A stretch of 64,000 nucleotides of DNA. Source: Pseudomonas songnenensis (lineage in GTDB: Bacteria; Pseudomonadota; Gammaproteobacteria; Pseudomonadales; Pseudomonadaceae). The position numbers were made by a program, and so were the translations under genes. The stretch lies in contig NZ_RFFN01000001.1 of the NCBI RefSeq assembly GCF_003696315.1, positions 186,001 through 250,000 on the forward strand. Direction: 5' to 3'. This document shows, piece after piece, positions 56,488 to 64,000 of this stretch. The notes below the pieces were generated by a model that searched no databases, was not told the DNA's origin, and saw only the letters and a list, made by a program, of their open reading frames with translations. The first letter of the stretch is position 1. The number at the start of each line of letters is the position of its first letter.

Positions 56488-56498
56488 TTGCAGTCTCA
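56472..56498 (+). promoter_or_regulatory. AlgU (sigma-E)-type promoter of rpoH
   Basis: GAACTT (56472-56477) followed after 16 bases by TCTCA (56494-56498) matches the AlgU/RpoE consensus GAACTT-N16/17-TCTGA with one mismatch. In P. aeruginosa an AlgU-dependent rpoH promoter is established. It sits 46-72 bases before the rpoH ATG, so envelope stress probably feeds into heat-shock sigma synthesis here too. Confidence 0.65.
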
Positions 56499-56515
56499 TG
56501 CGGCAATGCTAAACT
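56488..56515 (+). promoter_or_regulatory. Sigma-70 promoter of rpoH with extended -10
   Basis: TTGCAG (56488-56493) and TAAACT (56510-56515) are separated by 16 bases, and TGC directly precedes TAAACT, an extended -10. It overlaps the AlgU-type element, so the two polymerase forms would compete or alternate. The -10 ends 28 bases before the rpoH ATG. Confidence 0.55.
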
Positions 56516-56543
56516 GCTGCAGCTTCGTCATTGGAGGTACTGC

Positions 56544-57398
<855 letters not shown>

Positions 57399-57419
57399 CG
57401 CGCGGAGGCGCAAAAAGCG

Positions 57420-57452
57420 AAACGCGGGATGCCATTGGCTCCCGCGTTTTTT
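57420..57452 (+). terminator. Intrinsic terminator of rpoH
   Basis: AACGCGGGA (57421-57429) pairs with TCCCGCGTT (57440-57448) around a 10-base loop, and a run of six T (57447-57452) follows. A matching A on the 5' side allows weak function for the convergent histidine-kinase gene as well. Confidence 0.9.
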
Positions 57453-57484
57453 GTTGCCTGCCATTCAGCGCCGGTGCTGCCCGC

Positions 57485-60055
57485 CTAGGTGCTCCCGCCA
57501 TTGGCCTGGCGGACATTGCTCCGCGCTTTTTCTACTGCCGTCAGCAACTGGGCGTTGGTGATCGGCTTGTGCAGCCAGACGATCCGCTCGGGGAATTGCG
57601 CTTGGTCGAACTGATGTGCAGCGGAAATGACGACGATAGGCAGGTTCTGCATGGCCGGCTTTTCACACAGTTCGTCGATCAGCTGCATGCCGCTGCCATC
57701 GGGAAGGTGTAGATCGAGCGTCATGGCCTCGTAACGGCCAGCAGCGAGCTTTTCTCGGGCCTGGTGCAGGCTCTGTACGCGCTCCACGCCGTAGCCGCCT
57801 TCACGCAGCATCATGTGCAGCAGGCGCCCGGTGTCCGGTTCGTCCTCGACTACCAGGATGCGCGGCAGGTCGTCGCGGCTGTCGGTCTCGCTGGTCGATG
57901 GCTGAATCGGTAGCTCGCACCAGAAGGTAGTGCCCTGACCCGGTGGGCAATCGAAGCCGACCGTGCCACCCATGCGTTCGATCAACTCCTTGGTGATCGC
58001 AAGGCCAAGGCCGGTGCCGGACTTCTGCCGGCTGTCGGAGGCGTCTGCCTGGGCGAACTTCTCGAATACGCGCGAGCGAAACGCCTCGGGAATGCCCGGG
58101 CCCTGGTCGGTGACGCTGATGCGCACCCGTGGTCCACGCAGACTGCTGTGCAGACGGATCTGGCCACCCTGCGGAGTGAATTTGACTGCATTGGAAAGGA
58201 AATTGCCGAGCACCTGTTGCAGACGCATACCGTCTACCCAGACGAGCACATCGACCGGATGATCGAGGCTGCAGCGTATGCCGTGCTGCTCGCAGAGCGC
58301 CTGATTGCTTGCCAGTGACTCCTCGAGCAGATCGCCGAGGGAATGTTCCCGAAGTTCGAAGGACATCTTGCCGGCGGCGATCTTTTCCATGTCGAGCAGG
58401 TCGTTGATCAGATGACCGAGGCGCAGGCTGTTGCGGTAGGCGATTTCGAGCATCTGCTGCATGGGTGCAGGTGCGCTGCCGAGCGCGCCGCCGACAATCA
58501 GGCCAAGCGCGCCGCTGATGGAGGTCAGCGGGGTGCGCAACTCATGGCTGACCGTGGACACGAAGTCGTTCTTCATCTGCTCGACGCGTTTGCGCTCGGT
58601 GAGGTCCATCAGCGTGCCGCTGATGCGCTGCGCCATGCCCTGTGGATCACGCTGGATGTAGCCGCGCAGCAACACGGGTACGACGTGGCCGTGCTTGTGC
58701 TGCAGGCGCAGTTCGGTAGTGAAATGATCGACGTTGGACAGCATGGTTTGCGCCAGCCGGGCTTTCTGCTGCGCCAGGTCTTCGGCAACGGTCAGTCGCT
58801 CCCACAGCTTGAGGTCGCAGGTCAGCTCATTCGGACGGTAACCGAGCATCTCCCAGGCGCGTGGTGAGGCGTACATGCTGCCGGCCTCGAGATCGAGATC
58901 CCAAAGGCCGTCGTTGCTGCCTTTGAGCGCCAGTGAAAGTCGCTCCTCGCTCAAGCGCAGGTCGTGCTTGCTCTGGCGGATGTGTCGGGTCATCTCCTCG
59001 GCCATCGCCTGTGCTCGGTTGTGGCGCAGCGCCAGCGACGAAGTCAGGAAGAACACCAGCAGGCTCAGGCCAAGCCCCAGCGCCATGACCAATGCTTCGT
59101 TGGAGTGGAAGCGGTTGTCGAACTCCGGAAGGCTGTCCAGACGCAATGTCCAGGTCTGCCCGTAGAGATCCAGCTGCTGCACCTGGCTGTAACGCGCGTT
59201 GTCAGGATCGACGGTTTCCCTGGATGCATAAATCAGCTGTTCGGCCTGTTCGCCGTTGCTGGCATAGATATGCAGCGCCAGCGGCAGGTCGGCGGCGCGC
59301 AGAATGCCGCGCATCAGGTCCTCGACCCGATAGGGGCTATAGACGAAGCCGATCAGCGCCTGCATGCGCTGCTTGGGCGTCAGTAGCGGCGCGCCTGGCT
59401 GATAGACCGGCACATAGAGCAGTACCCCGGCCTGCACCTTGCCGTGGGTTTCCTGCATGAGCGTCACCTTGCCGGTGATGCTCGTTTCGCCCAGCTGCGC
59501 CGCGCGGCGCATGGCGCGTTGGCGGGTCGGCTCGGAATACATGTCGTAGCCGAAGGCCGCCAGGTTGCGGCCGACGAAGGGCTCGAGAAAGATGATCGAG
59601 GTATAGAACTCGCGCTGGCCGGGCGGATAGATGTCGTAATCCGGAAAACCCTGCGCGCGAATGCGTGCGACATGTGCATCACGCGAGGCGGCCGGAATGG
59701 CTTGAGTGAACCCGACCCCCTGGATGCCGGGGTATCGATCCGGTAGCAGCAAGCGTTCGACATAGGCATGCCATTGCTCGCGGGTGACCTGCTCGACGGC
59801 ATCGAACAGGCCGGCTCCGCCCAGGAGGATCTGCTCGTGGTCGCGCAGGCGTTTGCGAATCGCTTCGGTGACCTTCTCGCTGAGCATCTCGAACTGCTGC
59901 TCGGCGGCGCGATTCTCGCTGCTGCGCAGGTTGTGCCAGACCACCAGTTGCACCAACAGGGTGAAAACCAGCATCGCCCAGGCGATGCCGTTGCGTCGGC
60001 TGAAGAGCTGCCGGAGACCCTGGATCGGTCTTTGCTGATTCACGGGATCGCTCAT
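57485..60055 (-). CDS. CHASE-domain hybrid sensor histidine kinase
   Basis: 856 residues from the ATG at 60055; a GTG at 60124 is in frame but lacks a ribosome site. Order of domains: a first membrane segment (about 25-45), a periplasmic CHASE domain (LLGGAGLFDAVEQVTREQWH, PDRYPGIQGVGFTQAIP), a second membrane segment near 320, a PAS domain (about 365-480), then HisKA with the phospho-His in STVSHELRTP (about 508). HATPase_c follows (NAVKFTPQGGQI, GTGLGLAITKEL) and last a receiver domain from about 730 (ILVVEDEPDTG, LDLHLPDGSG). No HPt domain is seen. It is next to a GGDEF-EAL gene in the same direction. Confidence 0.9.
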   Translation of the reverse strand: MSDPVNQQRPIQGLRQLFSRRNGIAWAMLVFTLLVQLVVWHNLRSSENRAAEQQFEMLSEKVTEAIRKRLRDHEQILLGGAGLFDAVEQVTREQWHAYVERLLLPDRYPGIQGVGFTQAIPAASRDAHVARIRAQGFPDYDIYPPGQREFYTSIIFLEPFVGRNLAAFGYDMYSEPTRQRAMRRAAQLGETSITGKVTLMQETHGKVQAGVLLYVPVYQPGAPLLTPKQRMQALIGFVYSPYRVEDLMRGILRAADLPLALHIYASNGEQAEQLIYASRETVDPDNARYSQVQQLDLYGQTWTLRLDSLPEFDNRFHSNEALVMALGLGLSLLVFFLTSSLALRHNRAQAMAEEMTRHIRQSKHDLRLSEERLSLALKGSNDGLWDLDLEAGSMYASPRAWEMLGYRPNELTCDLKLWERLTVAEDLAQQKARLAQTMLSNVDHFTTELRLQHKHGHVVPVLLRGYIQRDPQGMAQRISGTLMDLTERKRVEQMKNDFVSTVSHELRTPLTSISGALGLIVGGALGSAPAPMQQMLEIAYRNSLRLGHLINDLLDMEKIAAGKMSFELREHSLGDLLEESLASNQALCEQHGIRCSLDHPVDVLVWVDGMRLQQVLGNFLSNAVKFTPQGGQIRLHSSLRGPRVRISVTDQGPGIPEAFRSRVFEKFAQADASDSRQKSGTGLGLAITKELIERMGGTVGFDCPPGQGTTFWCELPIQPSTSETDSRDDLPRILVVEDEPDTGRLLHMMLREGGYGVERVQSLHQAREKLAAGRYEAMTLDLHLPDGSGMQLIDELCEKPAMQNLPIVVISAAHQFDQAQFPERIVWLHKPITNAQLLTAVEKARSNVRQANGGST

Positions 60056-60239
60056 GCCTTCACTGCGGTGTGCTGTGAGTGGATCGGTTGAGTGGCGGTT
60101 GGCCAGCTGCTGCTGGTCCGTCACTGACGTGGCCCAGTATGCCGTAACGCTGTCGTCTCGGGCGCGTGCGGTTGGCAGGTTCGCCCTGAAAGTTGTGTCA
60201 GCTTAACTCTGGTGATGGCCTATTGATATAAGTCGGTCG

Positions 60240-62168
60240 TCACCGTCCGGATGAGTGGCAGGCCTGGCCATAGCACAGTTCGCTGGGGCGCCAGTCGATC
60301 GCATCGGCCGGCTGCGGACGAGCAAAGCCATAGCCCTGGCCGTAGTCGCAGTTCTGCCCGAGCAGGAAGGTTGCCTGCTCGGCGGTCTCGATGCCTTCGG
60401 CGACCACCCTCAAACCGAGGTTGTGTGCCAGACCTATGACCGAGCGGGTAATGGCTGCATCGTCGCGGTCGTCGGGCAGACCTCTGACGAAGCCCTGATC
60501 GATCTTCAGTTTGTGCACATTCATGCGTTTGAGGCGCTGCAGCGACGAATAGCCGGTGCCGAAGTCGTCGATCGCCAGCTGTACGCCGAGTGCGCGCAGG
60601 CGCTGCAGCAGCACCAGAGCGGCATCGGGGTCCTGCATCACCGCGCTTTCGGTAATTTCCAGCTCCAGATGACGAGCCTCCAGACCGCTTCTGGCAAGAA
60701 TGGTGGCCACCTGAAGGTCGAGTTCACCGTTGCCAAACAACCGACTGGAAATGTTCACCGCTATGAATCCCAGCGGATGGCCCTGGCCGAGCCACTCACG
60801 AGCCTGGTTGCATGCCTGTTCCAGCACCCAGTGGTCGATCGCGCTGATCAGTCCGGTTTCCTCGGCAATCGGAATGAAGGCCCCCGGTGCGATCAAGCCC
60901 TTTTCCGGATGCTGCCAACGCACCAGGGCTTCGAAGCCGCTGATCGTGCCCTGCCGCAGATCGTAGATCGGCTGGTAATGCAGACGCAGCTGGCCCTGCT
61001 CAAGGGCCTGGCGCAGTGCCGTTACCAGCTCGACGCGCTGACGGGCCTGGCTGGTCAGTTCCTCGGAGTAGAATGCATAGGTCGAGCGGCCGTTGCTCTT
61101 GGCCTTGAACAGCGCCGAGTCGGCATTGCGCATCAGCTGTTCGGCATTCTGCACGTCAGTCGGGTAGGGGTAGAGCACGATGCCGATGCTCGCGCTGCTG
61201 AACAGCTCCTGACTGCCGATATGAAAAGGCTCGTTGAGGCGGTCGAGGATGCGCAATGCCAGTGCGGTGGCCTTCTCGGCACCGTAGCCCTCGCAGAGCA
61301 GGGCGAACTCGTCGCCACCGAGCCGGCCGAGCGTCATGCCTTTTTCCAGATGCTCGCCCAGGCGCGTGCTCACGGCCTGCAACAGGGCATCGCCCAGGCT
61401 GTGGCCAAGGCTCTCGTTGATGTCCTTGAAATGATCAAGATCGATCAGCAGCAGTGCACCGCTGCGTTTGTTGGCGCGCGCGCGCTCGAGATCCTGCTTG
61501 GCGCGTTCGGTGAACAGCAGGCGATTCGGCAAGTTGACCAGCGGGTCGTAGTGGGCGAGCTGGTCGAGTTCTTCGCGAGAGCGTTTCAGCGCCGAGAGGT
61601 CGGAAAACACTGCCACGTAATGGCTGAGCTGGCCCTGGTTATCATAAATGCAGCGCAGGTTCTGCCATTGGGGATACACCTCGCCATTCTTGCGGCGATT
61701 CCAGATTTCGCCACTCCACTCACCATTTTCCTTCAGCGCCAGCCACATCTGCTGGTAGAACTCTGCGTCGTGCTTGCCCGAGGCGAAGAGTTTTGGCGTC
61801 TGCCCGAGCACCTCCTCCGTGCTGTAACCGGTAATACGGCTGAAGGCCGGATTGACGTGCACGATGCGCTGCCTGGGATCGGTCACCAGCACGCCTTCCT
61901 GGGTGCTGTCGAATACCGCAGCCGCCTGTTTCAGGCTGGTTTCCTGCACATGCTGGGCGCGCTGCTGTTCATCGAAGCGGCGAAAGTGCTGGCGGCCGAG
62001 CAGGAATATCAGCGCGCTGGTCAGTGCCACGAACAGGGCGCCCTTGCCCATTTGCCAGGTCTGGCTGTCGTCCGCGGCCAGGTGACTCACCAGCGCGTCG
62101 CCAAGAAGGATCCACAGCATGGCCAGGCTGAAATAGCCCAGGCTCACCCGGACGAGGTATGTGTTCAT
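60240..62168 (-). CDS. PAS-GGDEF-EAL protein (bifunctional c-di-GMP enzyme candidate)
   Basis: 642 residues. Two membrane segments (about 10-30 and 42-60) are followed by a PAS domain (about 80-200, FDSTQEGVLVTDPRQRIVHV). A GGDEF domain (about 215-370) has an intact LGGDEFALL, and an EAL domain (about 385-635) has EALVRW, the ExN region VNISSRLF, IDDFGTGYSS and KIDQGFVRGL. Both active sites look intact, so it may make and break c-di-GMP, as RbdA-type proteins do. ATG at 62168. It lies 120 bp downstream of mtgA, and the kinase gene follows. Confidence 0.92.
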   Translation of the reverse strand: MNTYLVRVSLGYFSLAMLWILLGDALVSHLAADDSQTWQMGKGALFVALTSALIFLLGRQHFRRFDEQQRAQHVQETSLKQAAAVFDSTQEGVLVTDPRQRIVHVNPAFSRITGYSTEEVLGQTPKLFASGKHDAEFYQQMWLALKENGEWSGEIWNRRKNGEVYPQWQNLRCIYDNQGQLSHYVAVFSDLSALKRSREELDQLAHYDPLVNLPNRLLFTERAKQDLERARANKRSGALLLIDLDHFKDINESLGHSLGDALLQAVSTRLGEHLEKGMTLGRLGGDEFALLCEGYGAEKATALALRILDRLNEPFHIGSQELFSSASIGIVLYPYPTDVQNAEQLMRNADSALFKAKSNGRSTYAFYSEELTSQARQRVELVTALRQALEQGQLRLHYQPIYDLRQGTISGFEALVRWQHPEKGLIAPGAFIPIAEETGLISAIDHWVLEQACNQAREWLGQGHPLGFIAVNISSRLFGNGELDLQVATILARSGLEARHLELEITESAVMQDPDAALVLLQRLRALGVQLAIDDFGTGYSSLQRLKRMNVHKLKIDQGFVRGLPDDRDDAAITRSVIGLAHNLGLRVVAEGIETAEQATFLLGQNCDYGQGYGFARPQPADAIDWRPSELCYGQACHSSGR

Positions 62169-62288
62169 CGTAGCTCTTGGGTCCGATCGAATACTGCACG
62201 GTCAAAACCTCATCGCTCTAGGTGGGCGGGAGGTACGTTTTCACCGGGGGTGCCGCTTTTGCTGCTCCTGTCGTTTGTGCCTGCTGGC

Positions 62289-63017
62289 TCAGAGCCAGCT
62301 CGGCCACCAGTCCGGGTGGTCGGGTTTGATTCGCTGTAGATAGTGGCTGCCGCCCAGCTGGCGCATCTGCTGGCGAATCCACGCCGCGCGGTTGTTCACA
62401 TAGCTGCTCGGCTTGCCGGCATTCCATTGTCGCGGGTTGGGCAGCACTGCAGCCAGCAGGCTGGCCTGACGGGTCGACAGGTACGCGGCGCCGGTGCCGA
62501 AGTGATGCTGCGCCGCGGCCTGCGCGCCAAAGATGCCATCGCCCCACTCGACGCTATTGAGATAGACCTCGAGGATGCGCTGCTTCGGCCACAACAGCTC
62601 GATCAGTCCCGTGAACCAGGCTTCCAGGGCCTTGCGTGGCCAGCTGCGACCCGACCAGAGGAACAGGTTCTTCGCCACCTGCTGGCTCAAAGTGCTCGCA
62701 CCACGCAGCGAGCCACCGCGCTCATTGTGGCTGAGGGCGGCACGGATCGCGGCGACATCGAAGCCCCAGTGGTCGGCGAATTTCTGATCCTCGGCGGCGA
62801 TCACGGCCATCTTCAGATCGTCCGGCAACTCGCGCCAGGGACGCCAGTCGCGGGTCAGGTCGATAGTTTCACCGGTGCGCCAGGACTCGATCTTGCGCTC
62901 GATCATTAAAGCGGTAAATGGCGGTGGCACCCAACGAAACAGCAGTACCAGCAGCACCGATAGACCGATCAGCCAGAGCAGCAGTTTGGACAGGCGCAGC
63001 AGCAGGTTTCGCAACAT
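62289..63017 (-). CDS. mtgA: Monofunctional biosynthetic peptidoglycan transglycosylase
   Basis: 242 residues from ATG 63017; the open frame starts 23 codons earlier. One N-terminal membrane anchor (LSKLLLWLIGLSVLLVLLF) precedes a GT51 transglycosylase domain with AVIAAEDQKFADHWGFD (catalytic Glu in EDQKF), GASTLSQQVAKNLFLWSGRS and the KQRILEVYLNSVEWG motif. It polymerises lipid II into glycan strands on the periplasmic face. Divergent from the DUF423 gene. Confidence 0.95.
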   Translation of the reverse strand: MLRNLLLRLSKLLLWLIGLSVLLVLLFRWVPPPFTALMIERKIESWRTGETIDLTRDWRPWRELPDDLKMAVIAAEDQKFADHWGFDVAAIRAALSHNERGGSLRGASTLSQQVAKNLFLWSGRSWPRKALEAWFTGLIELLWPKQRILEVYLNSVEWGDGIFGAQAAAQHHFGTGAAYLSTRQASLLAAVLPNPRQWNAGKPSSYVNNRAAWIRQQMRQLGGSHYLQRIKPDHPDWWPSWL

Positions 63018-63085
63018 GTCACTTGGTCGTGGGCGAAAAGAGCGGGCATTATAGCGGCCGCTTGGGCCATCGACCGGAAAAGGCA

Positions 63086-63460
63086 ATGATTCGTTGTTAT
63101 CTCGTGCTGGCTGCCCTGTTCGGTTTCACCGGTGTCGCGCTTGGCGCGTTCGCTTCGCACGGCCTCAGAGACCAGCTGAGTCCCGCCTATCTCGCCGTTT
63201 TCCACACTGGCGTGCAGTATCAGCTGATTCATACGCTGGCGCTGTTCGGTGTCGCGCTGCTGGCACTGCTGCGCCCGAGTCGGCTGCTGACCGTTGCCGG
63301 TGCGCTGTTCGTAGCCGGCATCCTGCTGTTCTCCGGCAGCCTCTACCTGCTGACGCTGAGCGGCATCGGCAAGCTGGGCATGATCACGCCGATAGGCGGC
63401 ACCGCCTTTCTCGCCGGCTGGCTGTGCCTGGTACTGGCTGGCTGGCGCATACGCGGCTGA
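63086..63460 (+). CDS. DUF423 small membrane protein
   Basis: 124 residues with four membrane segments and the family pattern FGFTGVALGAFASHGLRDQL near the N-terminus, then LIHTLALFGVALLALL and GKLGMITPIGGTAFLAGWLC. These are diagnostic for DUF423/YgdD-like proteins of unknown function. ATG at 63086; AAAGGC precedes it. It lies before thiS on the same strand, with a separate promoter in between. Confidence 0.9.
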   Translation: MIRCYLVLAALFGFTGVALGAFASHGLRDQLSPAYLAVFHTGVQYQLIHTLALFGVALLALLRPSRLLTVAGALFVAGILLFSGSLYLLTLSGIGKLGMITPIGGTAFLAGWLCLVLAGWRIRG

Positions 63461-63487
63461 CCGGGACGAACGGCCGCGGCCTTCGCG

Positions 63488-63516
63488 TTGGTCGCGTGGG
63501 TGATTCGGGCTAGAAT
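63488..63516 (+). promoter_or_regulatory. Sigma-70 promoter of thiS-thiG
   Basis: TTGGTC (63488-63493) and TAGAAT (63511-63516) are spaced by exactly 17 bases and lie 32 bases before the thiS ATG at 63549. No thiamine-pyrophosphate riboswitch is recognisable in the short leader. Confidence 0.65.
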
Positions 63517-63548
63517 GCCGTCCCCTTTTCGCAATGGCGGCGAACAGC

Positions 63549-63749
63549 ATGCAGATTCAGTTGAATGGCGAACCCTATGAGCTGCCAGCCGGCGAAACGG
63601 TCGCCGACTTGCTGGTACGTCTCGAGCTGAGCGGCCGCCGCCTGGCTGTCGAACTCAACCGGGACATCGTGCCGCGCAGTGCTCACGCGTCGACTCCGCT
63701 CAGCGAGGGCGATCACGTCGAGGTAGTACATGCCATCGGTGGCGGCTAG
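63549..63749 (+). CDS. thiS: Sulfur-carrier protein ThiS
   Basis: 66 residues from the ATG at 63549; an ATG at 63534 would add five residues. A ubiquitin-like beta-grasp protein: [37 protein letters not shown], and the C-terminal HAIGGG whose last Gly is adenylated and thiocarboxylated. It donates sulfur to ThiG for the thiazole of thiamine. Followed by thiG after 74 bp. Confidence 0.94.
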   Translation: MQIQLNGEPYELPAGETVADLLVRLELSGRRLAVELNRDIVPRSAHASTPLSEGDHVEVVHAIGGG

Positions 63750-63823
63750 CCGGTAACACCTGTCCCGAATATGCCGCCTATACGGCCCCAGCCCGCTGTA
63801 TCAAGTCCGAACGAGGATTTCCC

Positions 63824-64000
63824 ATGCGCCCAGTTCCGAACGACAAGCCCTTTACCCTGGCCGGTCGCACCTATCAATCGCGCCTGCTGGTAGGCACCGG
63901 CAAGTACAAGGATCTCGAGGAAACCCGCGCGGCCATCGAGGCCTCCGGGGCCGAGATCGTCACCGTGGCAGTGCGCCGCACCAACATCGGGCAGAATCCT
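63824..64000 (+). CDS. thiG: Thiazole synthase ThiG, N-terminal part (cut by window edge)
   Basis: 59 residues are visible from the ATG at 63824. [20 protein letters not shown] followed by [20 protein letters not shown] is the ThiG N-terminus, an alpha/beta barrel enzyme that forms the thiazole phosphate from deoxyxylulose 5-phosphate, dehydroglycine and ThiS-thiocarboxylate. The active-site Lys lies beyond the window. Operon with thiS. Confidence 0.93.
   Translation, partial: MRPVPNDKPFTLAGRTYQSRLLVGTGKYKDLEETRAAIEASGAEIVTVAVRRTNIGQNP

Noticed and set aside
60255..62339. 694-codon plus-strand open frame opposite the GGDEF-EAL gene
   Set aside because: Antisense of intact GGDEF and EAL motifs, with no conserved features of its own.
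63750..63823. Thiamine riboswitch before thiG
   Set aside because: The spacer is only 74 bp and I could not find the conserved TPP-riboswitch core; the thiS leader is even shorter.

Overview
The window is GC-rich chromosomal DNA from a gammaproteobacterium of the Pseudomonas group. The best fit is the stutzeri lineage (Stutzerimonas), judged from protein similarity by eye and from gene order. The run ilvD, pfpI-like, HDOD, mutM, coaD, GMC oxidoreductase, Tat protein, aldehyde dehydrogenase, tetR, hydrolase, rsmD, M16 pair, ftsYEX, rpoH, mtgA, thiSG follows the order I remember for P. aeruginosa PA0353-PA0381. I see no tRNA, rRNA, insertion sequence, prophage or CRISPR array. Almost everything is core genome, and species assignment is an inference.

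Layout. 1-1.4 kb: a truncated Na/Pi cotransporter and a periplasmic double-Cache protein. 1.65-11 kb: recC-recB-recD, a small membrane protein and a convergent AEC transporter. 12-13.7 kb: a membrane diguanylate cyclase and an acyl-CoA thioesterase. 13.8-20.9 kb: the phosphate regulon pstS / pstCAB / phoU, with two 11-bp-periodic Pho boxes, unusually large PstC and PstA, and repeat- or hairpin-rich spacers before pstB and phoU. 20.9-26.9 kb: a divergent LysR/EamA pair, a GTPase-membrane protein pair (DUF3482/DUF2868) and glpQ. 27-31.8 kb: folA, a YitT-family protein, a phosphodiesterase, an LhgO-like flavoprotein and a DUF4153 membrane protein. 31.8-43.7 kb: ilvD, a secreted polyesterase-like hydrolase, rlmI, a PfpI/DJ-1 protein, an HDOD protein, mutM, a second Na/Pi transporter, ggt, ferredoxin and coaD. 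43.8-49.8 kb: an operon of aldehyde dehydrogenase, Tat small subunit and GMC flavoprotein, apparently controlled by a divergent TetR, then a YheT-type hydrolase and a conserved small protein. 49.8-57.4 kb: rsmD and two M16 peptidases (one active, one inactive) on the minus strand, and ftsY-ftsE-ftsX then rpoH on the plus strand. 57.5-64 kb: a CHASE hybrid kinase, a PAS-GGDEF-EAL protein, mtgA, a DUF423 protein, thiS and the start of thiG.

Functional themes are phosphate uptake (pst, two Na/Pi transporters, glpQ), DNA repair (recBCD, mutM), envelope and cell division (ftsYEX, M16, mtgA), heat and envelope stress (rpoH with an AlgU-type promoter) and cyclic-di-GMP signalling (two GGDEF proteins). 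I found no clear undescribed system. The items most worth a second look are the probable PETase-fold hydrolase at 34.1 kb, the propeller-like and coiled-coil insertions in PstC and PstA, the hairpin-rich pstB-phoU spacer, the DUF3482/DUF2868 pair, and the predicted Tat-hitchhiker dehydrogenase operon.
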